NCBI RefSeq assembly: GCF_014696825.1
Contig: NZ_JACJQU010000004.1
Location: forward strand, 124,001 to 188,000
Origin: Anabaena sphaerica FACHB-251
GTDB lineage: Bacteria; Cyanobacteriota; Cyanobacteriia; Cyanobacteriales; Nostocaceae
Direction: 5' to 3'
DNA: 64,000 nucleotides
Part shown: positions 26,369 through 35,565 of the stretch, piece by piece
How positions within the stretch are numbered: the stretch's first letter is position 1
How the letters are laid out: every line of letters begins with the position of its first letter
Translations under genes and position numbers: made by a program
Notes under the pieces: model-generated
Databases searched by the model: none
The model's input: the letters and a program-made list of their open reading frames with translations, nothing else
Told to the model about the DNA's origin: nothing

Positions 26369-28222
26369 TCAAGCCTGTCTCACAGGAATCTGAATACAAA
26401 ATGTTGTCCCCTTGCCTAATTCTGATTCGCATGAAATTGATCCTTGATGTCTTTCGACGATAATTTTATAACTAATAGATAGTCCCAAACCTGTGCCTTT
26501 CCCAATGGGTTTTGTGGTGAAGAAAGGATTGAATATTTGTGAGCTTACCTTCTCAGGTATGCCAGAGCCATTATCGGAAACATATATTTTTACAGATTCA
26601 GAATTTGCCATTTCGGTTTTAATCAAAATTTGAGGAGTAAAATTTGCTTCTGTTCCATCCTTGATGATATGATTTTCCCAGTGAGAGACAAGAGCATCTA
26701 TAGCATTACTGAGCAAATTCATAAATACTTGATTAAGTTGTCCCGGATTGCATTCAACTAGGGGTAAATTAGTATACTCTTTGATCACTACAATTTCTGG
26801 ATGATCTGAGTTTGCTTTTAAACGATGCTGCAAAATTACTAAAGTGCTTTCGATTCCTTCATGAAGATTAACAGACTTCATTTCAGCTTGGTCTAGACGG
26901 GAGAAATTACGTAAATTTAGCACTATTTGATTAATGCGTTCGCTCCCTATTTTCATTGAACTTAATAACTTTGGTAAATCTTCAGCTACAAAGTCCAACT
27001 CAATTTTTTGAATATATTCTTGAACAGGAGAATCTGGCTGAGGATAGGTTTGCCGAAAAAGTTCTATTAATCTCAATAAATCTTTGCTATACATCTCTGC
27101 ATGATTGATATTCCCAGAAATAAAGCTCAGGGGATTATTAATTTCATGGGCAATACCCGCTACAAGCTGTCCTAAACTAGACATTTTTTCATTTTGAATT
27201 AATTGTGTTTGGGTAATTTGTAACTCTTGTAATGTCTTTTCTAGTTCTGCGGTTCTAGCTGCTACTTTATGTTCTAAATTGGCGTAAGCATCGTCAAGAG
27301 AATCAGCCATTATATTAAATATTTTCGCCATTCTTCCTAGCTCATCCCTACCCTTATCATTAATCCTGACTGTAACTCCAGGATTTAATGCAGCTTGATT
27401 CATAGCCTGAGAAACTTGATAAATTCTCTTTGCTACTAACTTGTCAAATAATAAATATATAAGAGTTATAAGTACAATTGTTATACCTATAAATGTAAAT
27501 AAAACAGCCTGAATCATCGAAGCTTGATTTGCGCGTAAATCTTTAGTAGGTACATAAATCATCAATGCACTGATAATATCCCCAACTGTCCAATTAAAAC
27601 CGTTGGTTGTACCATATTTATCTCTAATTGCTTGAGGTGCATCTTCAGGTCTACCATGACATTGTAAACAACTAGTTTCCATGGTGATGGGTTGTGCTAC
27701 ATAAAATAATTCTGTATTCTGATTTTTCTTGTATCCTGTTTTTTCTGGAAGAATTTTATTTTGATTTCGATTTTGATTTTTCTGAAAATATGCGATAATT
27801 TCTTTCTCCAAATCATCTGCTTTATTAGCAGAATTCATGGGATTTAATGCTGGCTGTTTATAAATATATTCAGGTAATTGTTCATTAAAAATTTCAAAAA
27901 TACTTCGGGTAGCAAAAGCATTAGATTTAGCTTCAAAAATCATTTCTTTTGTATGCTTTTCTACTGCTGGAGCTAATTGTTTAATCACATAATTTCGGCT
28001 GGCTTGTCCAAAATTCAAAACTAATTCACTGCGGGTACGGGCTTCTTGTTCAAAGGCTTTTGCTTGGATTATACTTAAATTCCATACCCCAAGTCCCATA
28101 ATTATTATTAATGATATAATTACTGCTATTGTGAACTTAAATTTAATAGAAATTTTGGGCTGAGATTTGACAAGAGGTGTAAATACCTGAGTAGGCATAT
28201 CTTCAGATTTTTTGTACCGCAT
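26369..28222 (-). CDS. haem-binding DUF3365-HAMP sensor histidine kinase
   Basis: 617 residues. N-terminal membrane helix (about 30-50), periplasmic DUF3365 domain (about 55-230) with a c-type haem motif CLQCH (185-189), second membrane helix (about 236-258), HAMP (about 262-312), coiled coil, HisKA with His in IAHEINNPLSFISG (about 359), and HATPase (NLLSNAIDAL, DNGSGIP, GTGLGLSISYKI). The layout suggests a sensor of redox state, NO or other haem ligands outside the membrane. No response regulator is adjacent. An in-frame ATG at 28198 is an alternative start. Confidence 0.9.
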   Translation of the reverse strand: MRYKKSEDMPTQVFTPLVKSQPKISIKFKFTIAVIISLIIIMGLGVWNLSIIQAKAFEQEARTRSELVLNFGQASRNYVIKQLAPAVEKHTKEMIFEAKSNAFATRSIFEIFNEQLPEYIYKQPALNPMNSANKADDLEKEIIAYFQKNQNRNQNKILPEKTGYKKNQNTELFYVAQPITMETSCLQCHGRPEDAPQAIRDKYGTTNGFNWTVGDIISALMIYVPTKDLRANQASMIQAVLFTFIGITIVLITLIYLLFDKLVAKRIYQVSQAMNQAALNPGVTVRINDKGRDELGRMAKIFNIMADSLDDAYANLEHKVAARTAELEKTLQELQITQTQLIQNEKMSSLGQLVAGIAHEINNPLSFISGNINHAEMYSKDLLRLIELFRQTYPQPDSPVQEYIQKIELDFVAEDLPKLLSSMKIGSERINQIVLNLRNFSRLDQAEMKSVNLHEGIESTLVILQHRLKANSDHPEIVVIKEYTNLPLVECNPGQLNQVFMNLLSNAIDALVSHWENHIIKDGTEANFTPQILIKTEMANSESVKIYVSDNGSGIPEKVSSQIFNPFFTTKPIGKGTGLGLSISYKIIVERHQGSISCESELGKGTTFCIQIPVRQA

Positions 28223-28317
28223 TTTTTTCTAAAAAAATTAATATATCTATCCACAATTTTTATTTAAAAAGGAGTCAGAATTTTAGTGGGGGCTTCAGAT
28301 CTACCACTAATGAAAGA

Positions 28318-28340
28318 CCACCAAATCTATGATTTGGTGG
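28318..28340. repeat. 10-bp inverted repeat
   Basis: CCACCAAATC-TAT-GATTTGGTGG, perfect arms. It is one of two palindromes in the 324-bp gap 28223-28546; the other is GGTGGGCATTGCCCACC at 28437-28453. Neither has a T-run. Nothing else is evident in the gap. Confidence 0.7.
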
Positions 28341-28546
28341 GTGTATTAAACCCACTTATACATCCGCCAGTCTTACAAATTTCATTCTCAATTCTGACTC
28401 CTGTATTCTGTTTGATCAAAGATCAACAATTTTTCAGGTGGGCATTGCCCACCCTACTAAAATGTTTGCCCATCAAATAGAAATACTAAATGGTATTCTT
28501 AATACAACGGTAACATATCACACATCATGTCACTACTAACAGGAGA

Positions 28547-29329
28547 TTAAGATAAACTAACAATTCCTGACCATTGCACCTTTTTCTCCTTTTCCCGTCG
28601 ATAAGAAAAGAAATGATCTGGAGTTTGATAGGTACAGTAGGGAGCGATCGCAATTTGTTCTACACTAATCCCCAATTGCTCCAACTGCAAAGCATTAATT
28701 CGACGCACATCTAAACGCACCTTTCCTGGTTCTGGATCAGGTAATAAAGGTGAATCAGGCAAATCGTGTAAAGCAGCAACTATTTTTTCTGGTTCATTAT
28801 GTGGTACAATAGTGCTTCCGATTTCCGCAGCCACTTCCACGGAAACTTGGTAAACTTCGCCGGCGATCGCCGGACCCATGGCAATTCGCAAATCCTGTAA
28901 TTTGCTACCTTGGGATTGCATTTTATTAATGGCCTGGGGGACAATCTTCGCTGCTGTGCCTCGCCAACCTGCGTGTAAAGCCCCTACCTGTCCAATTTTT
29001 ACATCCCCAATCAGCACAGGTGTACAATCAGCAGAAGCCACCCACACGGCCTGTAAAGGTAGCTCACTGATTAAACCATCTGCCAAAGCCAACTCATCAT
29101 CACTGTCGTTTAAATGTTGATCTACCTCTTGGGGAGTCAAAACAGTATTACCATGAACCTGTTTTAAACGATAAGCAGCAGCCTCTGGTTGTAGCACCTT
29201 TGTTAACTCCTGTGGTGGACGCGGCCAAAACTGCTGGGTAAAAAAACCATGGGGCCAAGGTGCTAAAAGATTACAAGTCAGGTAAGGTAGACCTTCCCAA
29301 TTGTGCCAGTGCCAAGTGTGCATCTTCAA
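28547..29329 (-). CDS. pgeF: peptidoglycan editing factor PgeF (multicopper polyphenol oxidase-like)
   Basis: 260 residues of the YfiH/DUF152 family. Metal-binding residues are visible in RLKQVHGNTVL, ASADCTPVLIGD and ALHAGWRGTAAKIV, with a third histidine-containing block near the end (SYRREKEKKVQWSGIVSL preceded by DHFF). The family removes wrongly incorporated residues from peptidoglycan precursors in E. coli. It is divergent from birA, whose GTG start lies 71 bp away. Confidence 0.88.
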   Translation of the reverse strand: MKMHTWHWHNWEGLPYLTCNLLAPWPHGFFTQQFWPRPPQELTKVLQPEAAAYRLKQVHGNTVLTPQEVDQHLNDSDDELALADGLISELPLQAVWVASADCTPVLIGDVKIGQVGALHAGWRGTAAKIVPQAINKMQSQGSKLQDLRIAMGPAIAGEVYQVSVEVAAEIGSTIVPHNEPEKIVAALHDLPDSPLLPDPEPGKVRLDVRRINALQLEQLGISVEQIAIAPYCTYQTPDHFFSYRREKEKKVQWSGIVSLS

Positions 29330-29400
29330 CCAAACCTAAACAAAAAATACAAAACCGCCAATCAATGCTAACTTGAACAACGGGATTTAGGGGAATAACT

Positions 29401-30210
29401 GTGGAATTTGATCGGCAACTTTTAGAAAATTCCTTACACTTAGGGCGTAAGCATCCACATTTGCCATTTTCTCTGCACATTTTCGACAGTCTCCCGTCAA
29501 CTAATCAAATGGTGTGGGACTTAATCACCCAAGGAGGCAAACCAGGATGTGTAGTTATTGCTACCCAACAAACCGCAGGCAGGGGACAATGGGGAAGACA
29601 ATGGGTATCTCCTACTGGTGGTCTATATCTTTCGGTGGCGATCGCTCCTAAACTAGATGTTACCAATAGTTATCAACTAACCTTGGCTAGTGCTTGGGGC
29701 ATTGCGTCACAATTACAAAACTGTGGCGTACCAGTGGGAATAAAATGGCCTAATGATTTAGTATTAGATGGTCGCAAACTAGGCGGCATTTTAACGGAAA
29801 CCAAAGTCCATAAAGGTCACATTACCCAAGCAGTGATTGGTGTTGGTATCAACTGGTCTAACCCAGTACCAGAAACTGGCATCAACCTGAAATCGTGGCA
29901 AGCTACCCAGAATTCTCAACCGATTTCTGGACTAGAAATGCTCACTGCCGCCGTTTTACTGGGAATACAATCCGGTCTCAAGTGTCTTAACACCGAAGGA
30001 ATAAGCATACTATTGTCTCGCTATCTTGATTTACTTATAAATATGGGTGATCAGGTGTATGTAAACAATCTTTTAGGCACTGTAGTTGGGGTGACAACCC
30101 AAGGAAATCTCCGCTTAAAAATAGCTGGATATGATAGGAAAGAACCGATAGCAGAAATTTCTGTCGAACCCGGTACAATCAGTTTGGGTTACTGTAAATC
30201 TTCTGTTTAA
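29401..30210 (+). CDS. birA: biotin--[acetyl-CoA-carboxylase] ligase
   Basis: 269 residues, GTG start. Attaches biotin to the BCCP subunit of acetyl-CoA carboxylase. The ATP/biotin-binding loop is present as QQTAGRGQWGRQWVSP, with LPSTN before it and IKWPNDLVLDGRKLGGIL after it, and a C-terminal SH3-like domain (about 215-265). There is no N-terminal DNA-binding domain, so it is a monofunctional ligase rather than a repressor. Confidence 0.93.
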   Translation: MEFDRQLLENSLHLGRKHPHLPFSLHIFDSLPSTNQMVWDLITQGGKPGCVVIATQQTAGRGQWGRQWVSPTGGLYLSVAIAPKLDVTNSYQLTLASAWGIASQLQNCGVPVGIKWPNDLVLDGRKLGGILTETKVHKGHITQAVIGVGINWSNPVPETGINLKSWQATQNSQPISGLEMLTAAVLLGIQSGLKCLNTEGISILLSRYLDLLINMGDQVYVNNLLGTVVGVTTQGNLRLKIAGYDRKEPIAEISVEPGTISLGYCKSSV

Positions 30211-30416
30211 ATTTTAGGTTTGTTGAAAATTTCGCTCTTTGGGCAAGACAAACCATTGACCGAGCCAATTTTAGATTTTGGATTTTGGATTTTGGATTGA
30301 GGTAGTTCCTTACTTCTACTCCAGAAGCAAACCACATATCCCGCTGCTTGTTAGTAGCACAAATCTAAATTTTGACATCATCTCTTGAAACTTATTACAC
30401 ACAACTGAGAGCAAAA

Positions 30417-32090
30417 ATGACGCAGCCCCATAAATCTGCCCATGACCGTTTAAATAAGCGGACTCAAGGTTTAACAAAAAGACGCTTTGCGTCTACATTA
30501 CCAGCCCAAAGCCTTGGTTGGTTGAGCAGTGTTAGCCTCCTGAGTGGTGGCTTCGTGTTTGCTCAAACGGAATCAACAGTAGATAACATTGTTCCCACTA
30601 TTGAAAGTTCCCAGCCGGCAGCAGTTGCAGATACAGGAAAAAAAGAAAGTGCCGCCCCAGAAGCAGCACCATCACAGCCAGATTTTACTGAACGGAGAGC
30701 CAGACTCAGAAAAAAACTTAATCGGGAAGAAATTTCCCAAACAGCAGAACCGGTTAGACAGTCTAAACCGAAAGTAGAAAATTCTCAACCTGTTGTTATC
30801 ATCAAAACTTCGACACCGAAAGTAGAAAATTCTCAACCGGAAGTACGTGTGAGAACTTCTCAACCGAAAGTGGAAACTTCTCAACCGGAAGTACGTGTGA
30901 GAACTTCTCAACCGAAAGTGGAAAGATCGCAGGCTGAAAAACCAGAGACTACTGCTGACTCAGCACCTGAAAAACCCGCAGAAGTGGCTCAACCAGCAAA
31001 TAACTCTAACGCTGCTGGCAGTGCAACCGCTAGAAAAACTAAAGATTACAATAACACCTACATTGATCCCACCGAATACAACGGGACTGCAACTGGCAAC
31101 TATGAAGCACCCAGTTCTGTAGTTGTCACAGAACGCTCTAGCGGTTGTGAAGCTGTTTTCTCGAAAAAAGAAATTGCTGCTGGTGCTTGTGGTAAAAAAG
31201 CAACTGATACTCCCCGTGTAGCTGATTCACCCAAAAAATCAGCACCTAGTTGGATCAAAAAAAGTGAAACCGCTAGTTTAGAAAAAGCGCCAACCGCACC
31301 ACAAGTAGCCACCAAGTCCAGCCTAGAACCCCAGAGTGTAGTTAGGACTGTTGCTGCTGCTGTCAATAATAATCAGAGTTGGCGTACTCCCGAAACTCGC
31401 ACTGGCGGTCATACAAAAACCGCCTATCACCCTAATCGGTTTATTCCTCAGCCCAGCGAGTTTTCCTCGACTACAACAGTCAGTGCTACACCCATAGCCC
31501 CCAGTTTTGGGTCTTTACCTGCTCCTATGGCAGAAGGTAATGTGGAACCTCGTCCTAGCAACGTCTCCTATGATTTCGCCCTGGCATCGGTTTTACCACA
31601 AGTTCCTTATAGTAATGCCTTTGCTTACCGTGGTGGTGCTTCTGGAGTAGCTTTTCCCGTGTCTTTTGCTGCACCAGTTACTTCTTTGTTTGGTTGGCGG
31701 ATACATCCTATTACTGGCGATCGCCGTTTCCACGCAGGTACAGATATTGGCGCACCCACAGGCACACCAATTTTAGCAGCGGCTAAAGGTCAAGTGGAAA
31801 CCGCTGATTGGATGGGTGGTTATGGTTTAACTGTCACCGTTAATCACAGTTCTGCCCAACAAACTCTTTACGCTCATATGTCAGAAATCCTGGTGCGTCC
31901 CGGTCAGTTGGTAGAACCAGGAACTGTAATCGGCCGCGTTGGTAGCACTGGTAATTCTACTGGTCCTCACCTGCACTTTGAAGTCCGCCACCTAACCGCA
32001 AACGGCTGGGTTGCTGTTGACCCTGGTGTAAAACTCCAAGCTGGACTCAATAACTTGTTGTACAGCAATCGTACAGCACAGGCAAGGTAG
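30417..32090 (+). CDS. M23 family metallopeptidase with repeat-rich linker
   Basis: About 557 residues from the ATG at 30417 (the frame opens at a TTG at 30372). A hydrophobic export segment (LGWLSSVSLLSGGFVFAQ) is followed by a long low-complexity region rich in Pro, Ser, Lys and Glu, including 16-residue tandem repeats, and then a C-terminal M23 (LytM) domain: FHAGTDIGAPTGTP with the first His and Asp ligands, and GPHLHFEVRH with the others. All zinc ligands seem present, so it should be an active peptidoglycan endopeptidase in the periplasm. No LysM domain is visible. Confidence 0.88.
   Translation: MTQPHKSAHDRLNKRTQGLTKRRFASTLPAQSLGWLSSVSLLSGGFVFAQTESTVDNIVPTIESSQPAAVADTGKKESAAPEAAPSQPDFTERRARLRKKLNREEISQTAEPVRQSKPKVENSQPVVIIKTSTPKVENSQPEVRVRTSQPKVETSQPEVRVRTSQPKVERSQAEKPETTADSAPEKPAEVAQPANNSNAAGSATARKTKDYNNTYIDPTEYNGTATGNYEAPSSVVVTERSSGCEAVFSKKEIAAGACGKKATDTPRVADSPKKSAPSWIKKSETASLEKAPTAPQVATKSSLEPQSVVRTVAAAVNNNQSWRTPETRTGGHTKTAYHPNRFIPQPSEFSSTTTVSATPIAPSFGSLPAPMAEGNVEPRPSNVSYDFALASVLPQVPYSNAFAYRGGASGVAFPVSFAAPVTSLFGWRIHPITGDRRFHAGTDIGAPTGTPILAAAKGQVETADWMGGYGLTVTVNHSSAQQTLYAHMSEILVRPGQLVEPGTVIGRVGSTGNSTGPHLHFEVRHLTANGWVAVDPGVKLQAGLNNLLYSNRTAQAR
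30765..30932 (+). repeat. 48-bp tandem repeats inside the M23 gene
   Basis: Three 16-residue units (KPKVENSQPVVIIKTS, TPKVENSQPEVRVRTS, QPKVETSQPEVRVRTS) and a partial fourth (QPKVERSQ). The second and third DNA units are almost identical, pointing to recent duplication. They sit in the disordered linker. Confidence 0.9.
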
Positions 32091-32153
32091 GGGACTGGGG
32101 ACAGGTGACAGTTAAGAGAGCAGAGGAGCAGCACTTCGGCTACGCTCAGTGAC

Positions 32154-32320
32154 CAGGGAGCAGGGGAGCAGGGGAGCAGGGGAGCAGAGGAGCAGAGGAG
32201 CAGAGGAGCAGGGGAGAAGGGAAGAATAATTTTCTATCTGTTCTGTTCCCAATCCCCAATCCCCAATCCCCAGTCCCCAGTCACCAGTCCCCAGTCCCCA
32301 GTCCCCAATCCCCAATCCCT
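32154..32320. repeat. minisatellite: 9-mers (GGGGAGCAG) then heptamers (CCCCAGT/CCCCAAT)
   Basis: About seven units of GGGGAGCAG/GAGGAGCAG run from 32154 to 32217, followed after a short spacer by CCCCAAT and CCCCAGT heptamers (32249-32319). They fill the space between the convergent M23 and ribE genes and reach the ribE stop codon. Confidence 0.85.
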
Positions 32321-32975
32321 ATAAATACCCGTGTTCTACTAAGAATGCGGGTGAAATATCCTCCTGATGATGGTTTTTTCCGGGAGAGAGGAATTTTTCA
32401 ACGTATTTACCCAGGATATCTGCTTCTAGATTTACCCAGCTACCAGGGACTAAATGACTCAGGTTTGTTTCCGAGTATGTGAGGGGAATGACTGCGACTG
32501 TAAACTGGGAGTGTTCGGGTTGATATGTGGCTACGGTGAGGCTAATACCATTGATGGCGATGCTACCTTTGGGGACGATATAACGAGCGATCGCATCGGG
32601 TGCAGCAAATGTCATTTCCCAAGAGGTCGCTGTTTGTTGGGCTGCAATTAATTCTCCCATCCCGTCTACATGACCCATGACAAAATGACCTCCTACTTTA
32701 CCACCCACTCGCAGCGACGTTTCTAGGTTGACATATCTGGCTTGAGTTTCTTCTCTACTTAAGGTGGTACGAAGCAGGGTTTCTGGTGAAGCGGTGGCAA
32801 TAAAGCCGTCTTTTAAAATCTCTTCGACTGTTAGACATACGCCATCTACTGCTACACTGTCGCCATAAGCTAAATCCTGCATAATGGCATCTGAGTGGCT
32901 AACAAAAGAAATCTGCCAAGAATCCTTTGATAAGGGTTTGATTTTACCTAATCCTTGAATTAATCCTGTAAACAT
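32319..32975 (-). CDS. ribE: riboflavin synthase, alpha subunit
   Basis: Dismutates two molecules of dimethyl-ribityllumazine to riboflavin. 218 residues made of two lumazine-binding repeats: the first with MFTGLIQGLGKI and VAVDGVCLTV, the second with GHVDGMGEL and IAINGISLTV. The start MFTGLIQ is the family's invariant beginning. Stands alone on the minus strand. Confidence 0.95.
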   Translation of the reverse strand: MFTGLIQGLGKIKPLSKDSWQISFVSHSDAIMQDLAYGDSVAVDGVCLTVEEILKDGFIATASPETLLRTTLSREETQARYVNLETSLRVGGKVGGHFVMGHVDGMGELIAAQQTATSWEMTFAAPDAIARYIVPKGSIAINGISLTVATYQPEHSQFTVAVIPLTYSETNLSHLVPGSWVNLEADILGKYVEKFLSPGKNHHQEDISPAFLVEHGYL

Positions 32976-33344
32976 GGTTTTTTTGCCAAACTAACTCTAT
33001 TTATTGCTTAATTTTGGCTGAAATCAACTGATAATTACGACCCAAAATGTAAAACCTTTAAAGATAATTTCTGGAGTTTTTTTTGGTTGATCAAATTTCA
33101 CACATTAACATCAATCTCAAGGCATACTTGGGTAAGACGATGATTATTTTGGGAGAGCATAGCTTGGCGTAAGTCATTGCAGCAAGAAATAAAGTCCAGA
33201 TTACCTGGGTTTTATGTAGCAGTTTAATAGAAGCCATTATAAAGAAGAAAAGCTCTATGTTTACTTCTGTCCCAAAAAACCCAATCAAGGGTATTATTTG
33301 CCACATAGCACTCAAGCAATTAAAGGATTTTAGAGGGTTAGCCA
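32976..33344. other. 369-bp divergent gap
   Basis: Between ribE (minus) and the bifunctional nuclease gene (plus). No FMN-riboswitch-like structure is evident upstream of ribE, and I cannot name a promoter with confidence. A 116-codon frame on the minus strand across part of it looks like a chance ORF. Confidence 0.4.
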
Positions 33345-33842
33345 ATGATTGAAATGAGAGTCGCTGGTATAGCACTAGATGCCATAACCCGCAGCCCGAT
33401 TGTACTCCTGAAAGATAGTTCAGATCGTCGGGCTTTGCCAATTTATATAGGTCAGGATCAGGCTAGGGCGATTATGGGTGCTATGGAGCATCAAAAACCT
33501 CCTAGACCTTTAACTCATGACCTGATGGTGAATATTTTGGAAGCATGGAATATGACCTTAGAAAAGGTGATTATTCATTCTTTGCAAAAGGATACATTTT
33601 ACGCAGCTTTGATTGTTCAGCAAGGCGAAGTAAAAAAAGAAATTGATGCCCGTCCTAGTGATGCGATCGCTATTGCTCTACGTACAAATGCACCTATCTG
33701 GGTGATGGAAGAAGTAGTAGCTGATGCTTCTATTCCGGTTGATCGTGATGCTGATGAAGCTGAACAAGAAGCCTTCCGGGAATTTGTTTCTAATCTTCGT
33801 CCTGAAGATTTAATTAAGCGATTTGGTAATGGTGATAGTTAA
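33345..33842 (+). CDS. bifunctional nuclease family protein (DUF151)
   Basis: 165 residues. The DUF151/BFN core is clear: MRVAGIALDAITRSPIVLLKD, ALPIYIGQDQARAI, RPLTHDLMVNIL and RPSDAIAIALRTNAPI. Related plant and bacterial proteins have RNase and DNase activity and some affect stress responses. The C-terminal tail is acidic. It is followed by repeat DNA and the aldo/keto reductase on the same strand. Confidence 0.9.
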   Translation: MIEMRVAGIALDAITRSPIVLLKDSSDRRALPIYIGQDQARAIMGAMEHQKPPRPLTHDLMVNILEAWNMTLEKVIIHSLQKDTFYAALIVQQGEVKKEIDARPSDAIAIALRTNAPIWVMEEVVADASIPVDRDADEAEQEAFREFVSNLRPEDLIKRFGNGDS

Positions 33843-33994
33843 GTAATAGGTGACTGGGGACTGGGGACTGGGAAGTGGGAAGCAGGGGAGCAGGGGAGCA
33901 GGGGAGAATAATCTTCTACCAATCACTAACCACTAATCACCAATCACCAATTACCCATTACCCATTACCTATTACTCATGACTAATTACCTATT

Positions 33995-35125
33995 ATGAAA
34001 TATCGTCGGTTTGGTAAAACAAATTTACACCTTTCGGTTTTTTCTTTGGGGACAATGCGTTATTTAGCTAACGCGGAAATTGCCAATAAAACTATTGAAC
34101 AAGCTTTATCTTTAGGCATTAATCACATAGAAACCGCTAGGGGTTATGGTAAAAGTGAGGAGTATTTTGGTACAGCGATAAAAGGTGGGTTGTCTGTACC
34201 ACGAAATCAGTTATATATCACTACCAAAATTCCCCCCTGTGCTGATGCTGACACCATGCGTCGGCATATTGATGAATCTTTAAAACGTTTAAATTTAGAT
34301 TATATCGATTGTTTGGGTATTCATGGTTTAAATACTCAGCAACATCTGGAATGGGTAGAAGCTAAAAACGGCTGTATGCAAGCTGTAGATGAAGCGGTAA
34401 ATAATGGCATGGTGAGACACGTCGGTTTTTCTACTCACGGGTCTTTAGAGATTATTTTGGCTGCAATAAATACAGATTTTTTTGAATTTGTTAATCTCCA
34501 TTATTATTATTTTTTCCAACGTAACGCTTCAGCTATTCAAGCAGCAACTGAAAAAGATATGGGTGTGTTTATTATTTCTCCTGCTGATAAGGGAGGAAGG
34601 CTTTATACACCACCGACAACTTTAAAAGAACTTTGTCAACCATTTACACCTTTAGCATTAAATTATAGATTTTTGTTGAGCGATAATCGGATTACAACTT
34701 TAAGTGTAGGTGCTGCAACTCCAGAAGAATTAATTGCACCTTTAGAAGTTGCTGATGATGTGGGTGAGTTGACAACAGATGAAATTACTGTTTTTGAAAG
34801 ATTAGAAAATCAGCAAAATCAGGTTTTAGTAACTGATAAATGTAGTCAATGTTATGCTTGTTTACCTTGTCCTGAAAATATCAATATTCCTGAAGTTTTA
34901 AGGTTAAGAAATTTAGCAGTTGCTTATGATATGAATGATTATGGCAAATATCGTTATGGGATGTTTGAAAATGCTGGTCATTGGTTTCCAGGAATGAAGG
35001 GAAATCGTTGTACAGAATGCGGTGATTGTTTGCCTAAATGTCCTGAAAATTTAAATATTCCAGCTTTGTTAGCAGATACCCATGAAAGATTAGCTGGGAA
35101 AGCTGGGAGAAGGTTGTGGAGTTAG
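33995..35125 (+). CDS. aldo/keto reductase with C-terminal 2[4Fe-4S] ferredoxin domain
   Basis: 376 residues. An AKR TIM barrel (about 1-265: KYRRFGKTNLHLSVFSLGTM, NHIETARGYGKSEEYFG, DYIDCLGIHGLN) is fused to a ferredoxin-like domain with two four-cysteine clusters: CSQCYACLPCPENINIP and CTECGDCLPKCPENLNIP. The fused form suggests electron transfer between Fe-S centres and a nicotinamide or other cofactor. The usual AKR catalytic Tyr appears as the Tyr of RGYGKSEEYFG. The start codon is preceded directly by degenerate heptamers (TTACCCA/TTACCTA), not by a Shine-Dalgarno. Confidence 0.88.
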   Translation: MKYRRFGKTNLHLSVFSLGTMRYLANAEIANKTIEQALSLGINHIETARGYGKSEEYFGTAIKGGLSVPRNQLYITTKIPPCADADTMRRHIDESLKRLNLDYIDCLGIHGLNTQQHLEWVEAKNGCMQAVDEAVNNGMVRHVGFSTHGSLEIILAAINTDFFEFVNLHYYYFFQRNASAIQAATEKDMGVFIISPADKGGRLYTPPTTLKELCQPFTPLALNYRFLLSDNRITTLSVGAATPEELIAPLEVADDVGELTTDEITVFERLENQQNQVLVTDKCSQCYACLPCPENINIPEVLRLRNLAVAYDMNDYGKYRYGMFENAGHWFPGMKGNRCTECGDCLPKCPENLNIPALLADTHERLAGKAGRRLWS

Positions 35126-35194
35126 ATCCCCGACTTCTAAGATTAAGTGATAATATATTTACAAGATAAAAAATAAGTTAGCTTCCAAACCCAC

Positions 35195-35372
35195 CAGGGA
35201 ATAAATTCCCTGTCTCATAGCTAAAGTGCGTTAAAACGCACTCTTATAAAATAGAAATTCCAAAGTTATGGAAATTTATTCGAGCATATAAATTTAATAA
35301 ATACAACAAAAAATACAAAAAAATAGTCGGTTTTAACCGACTTGAGCTTTTAGACAGGGAATTTATTCCCTG
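35195..35372. mobile_element. 178-bp MITE-like element with nested palindromes
   Basis: Each end carries two palindromes 30 bp apart. Left end: CAGGGAATAAATTCCCTG (35195-35212) and AGTGCGTTAAAACGCACT (35225-35242). Right end: AGTCGGTTTTAACCGACT (35325-35342) and CAGGGAATTTATTCCCTG (35355-35372). The outer 48 bp of the two ends are inverted repeats with about seven mismatches, four of them paired changes that keep the inner palindrome intact. The 82-bp AT-rich centre has no ORF. It looks like a non-autonomous element, perhaps derived from an IS200/IS605- or IS607-like end. It lies in the 440-bp gap before the three-gene operon. Confidence 0.7.
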
Positions 35373-35565
35373 ACTCTTTTATATTTTATATTTGGTGTTA
35401 GGTAACTAGTGATTTTATAAGTTACGTAAATTCTCTATTGCTTTTTGTGTAGATATTTTGAGCTATTTATAAGCAATATCTCGAAAATAAACAATTTTTT
35501 GATTGTAATGACATAAAAATTACAATCATTATTATAATTATCTTAGTTATTTAACACACATCATC

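Noticed and set aside
32976-33344. FMN riboswitch upstream of ribE
   Set aside because: The conserved AGGGNNNNNNNNGAAATCCC-type RFN elements are not visible in the gap.
33091-33441. 116-codon frame on the minus strand overlapping the bifunctional nuclease start
   Set aside because: It overlaps a well-supported gene on the other strand and has no recognisable domain.
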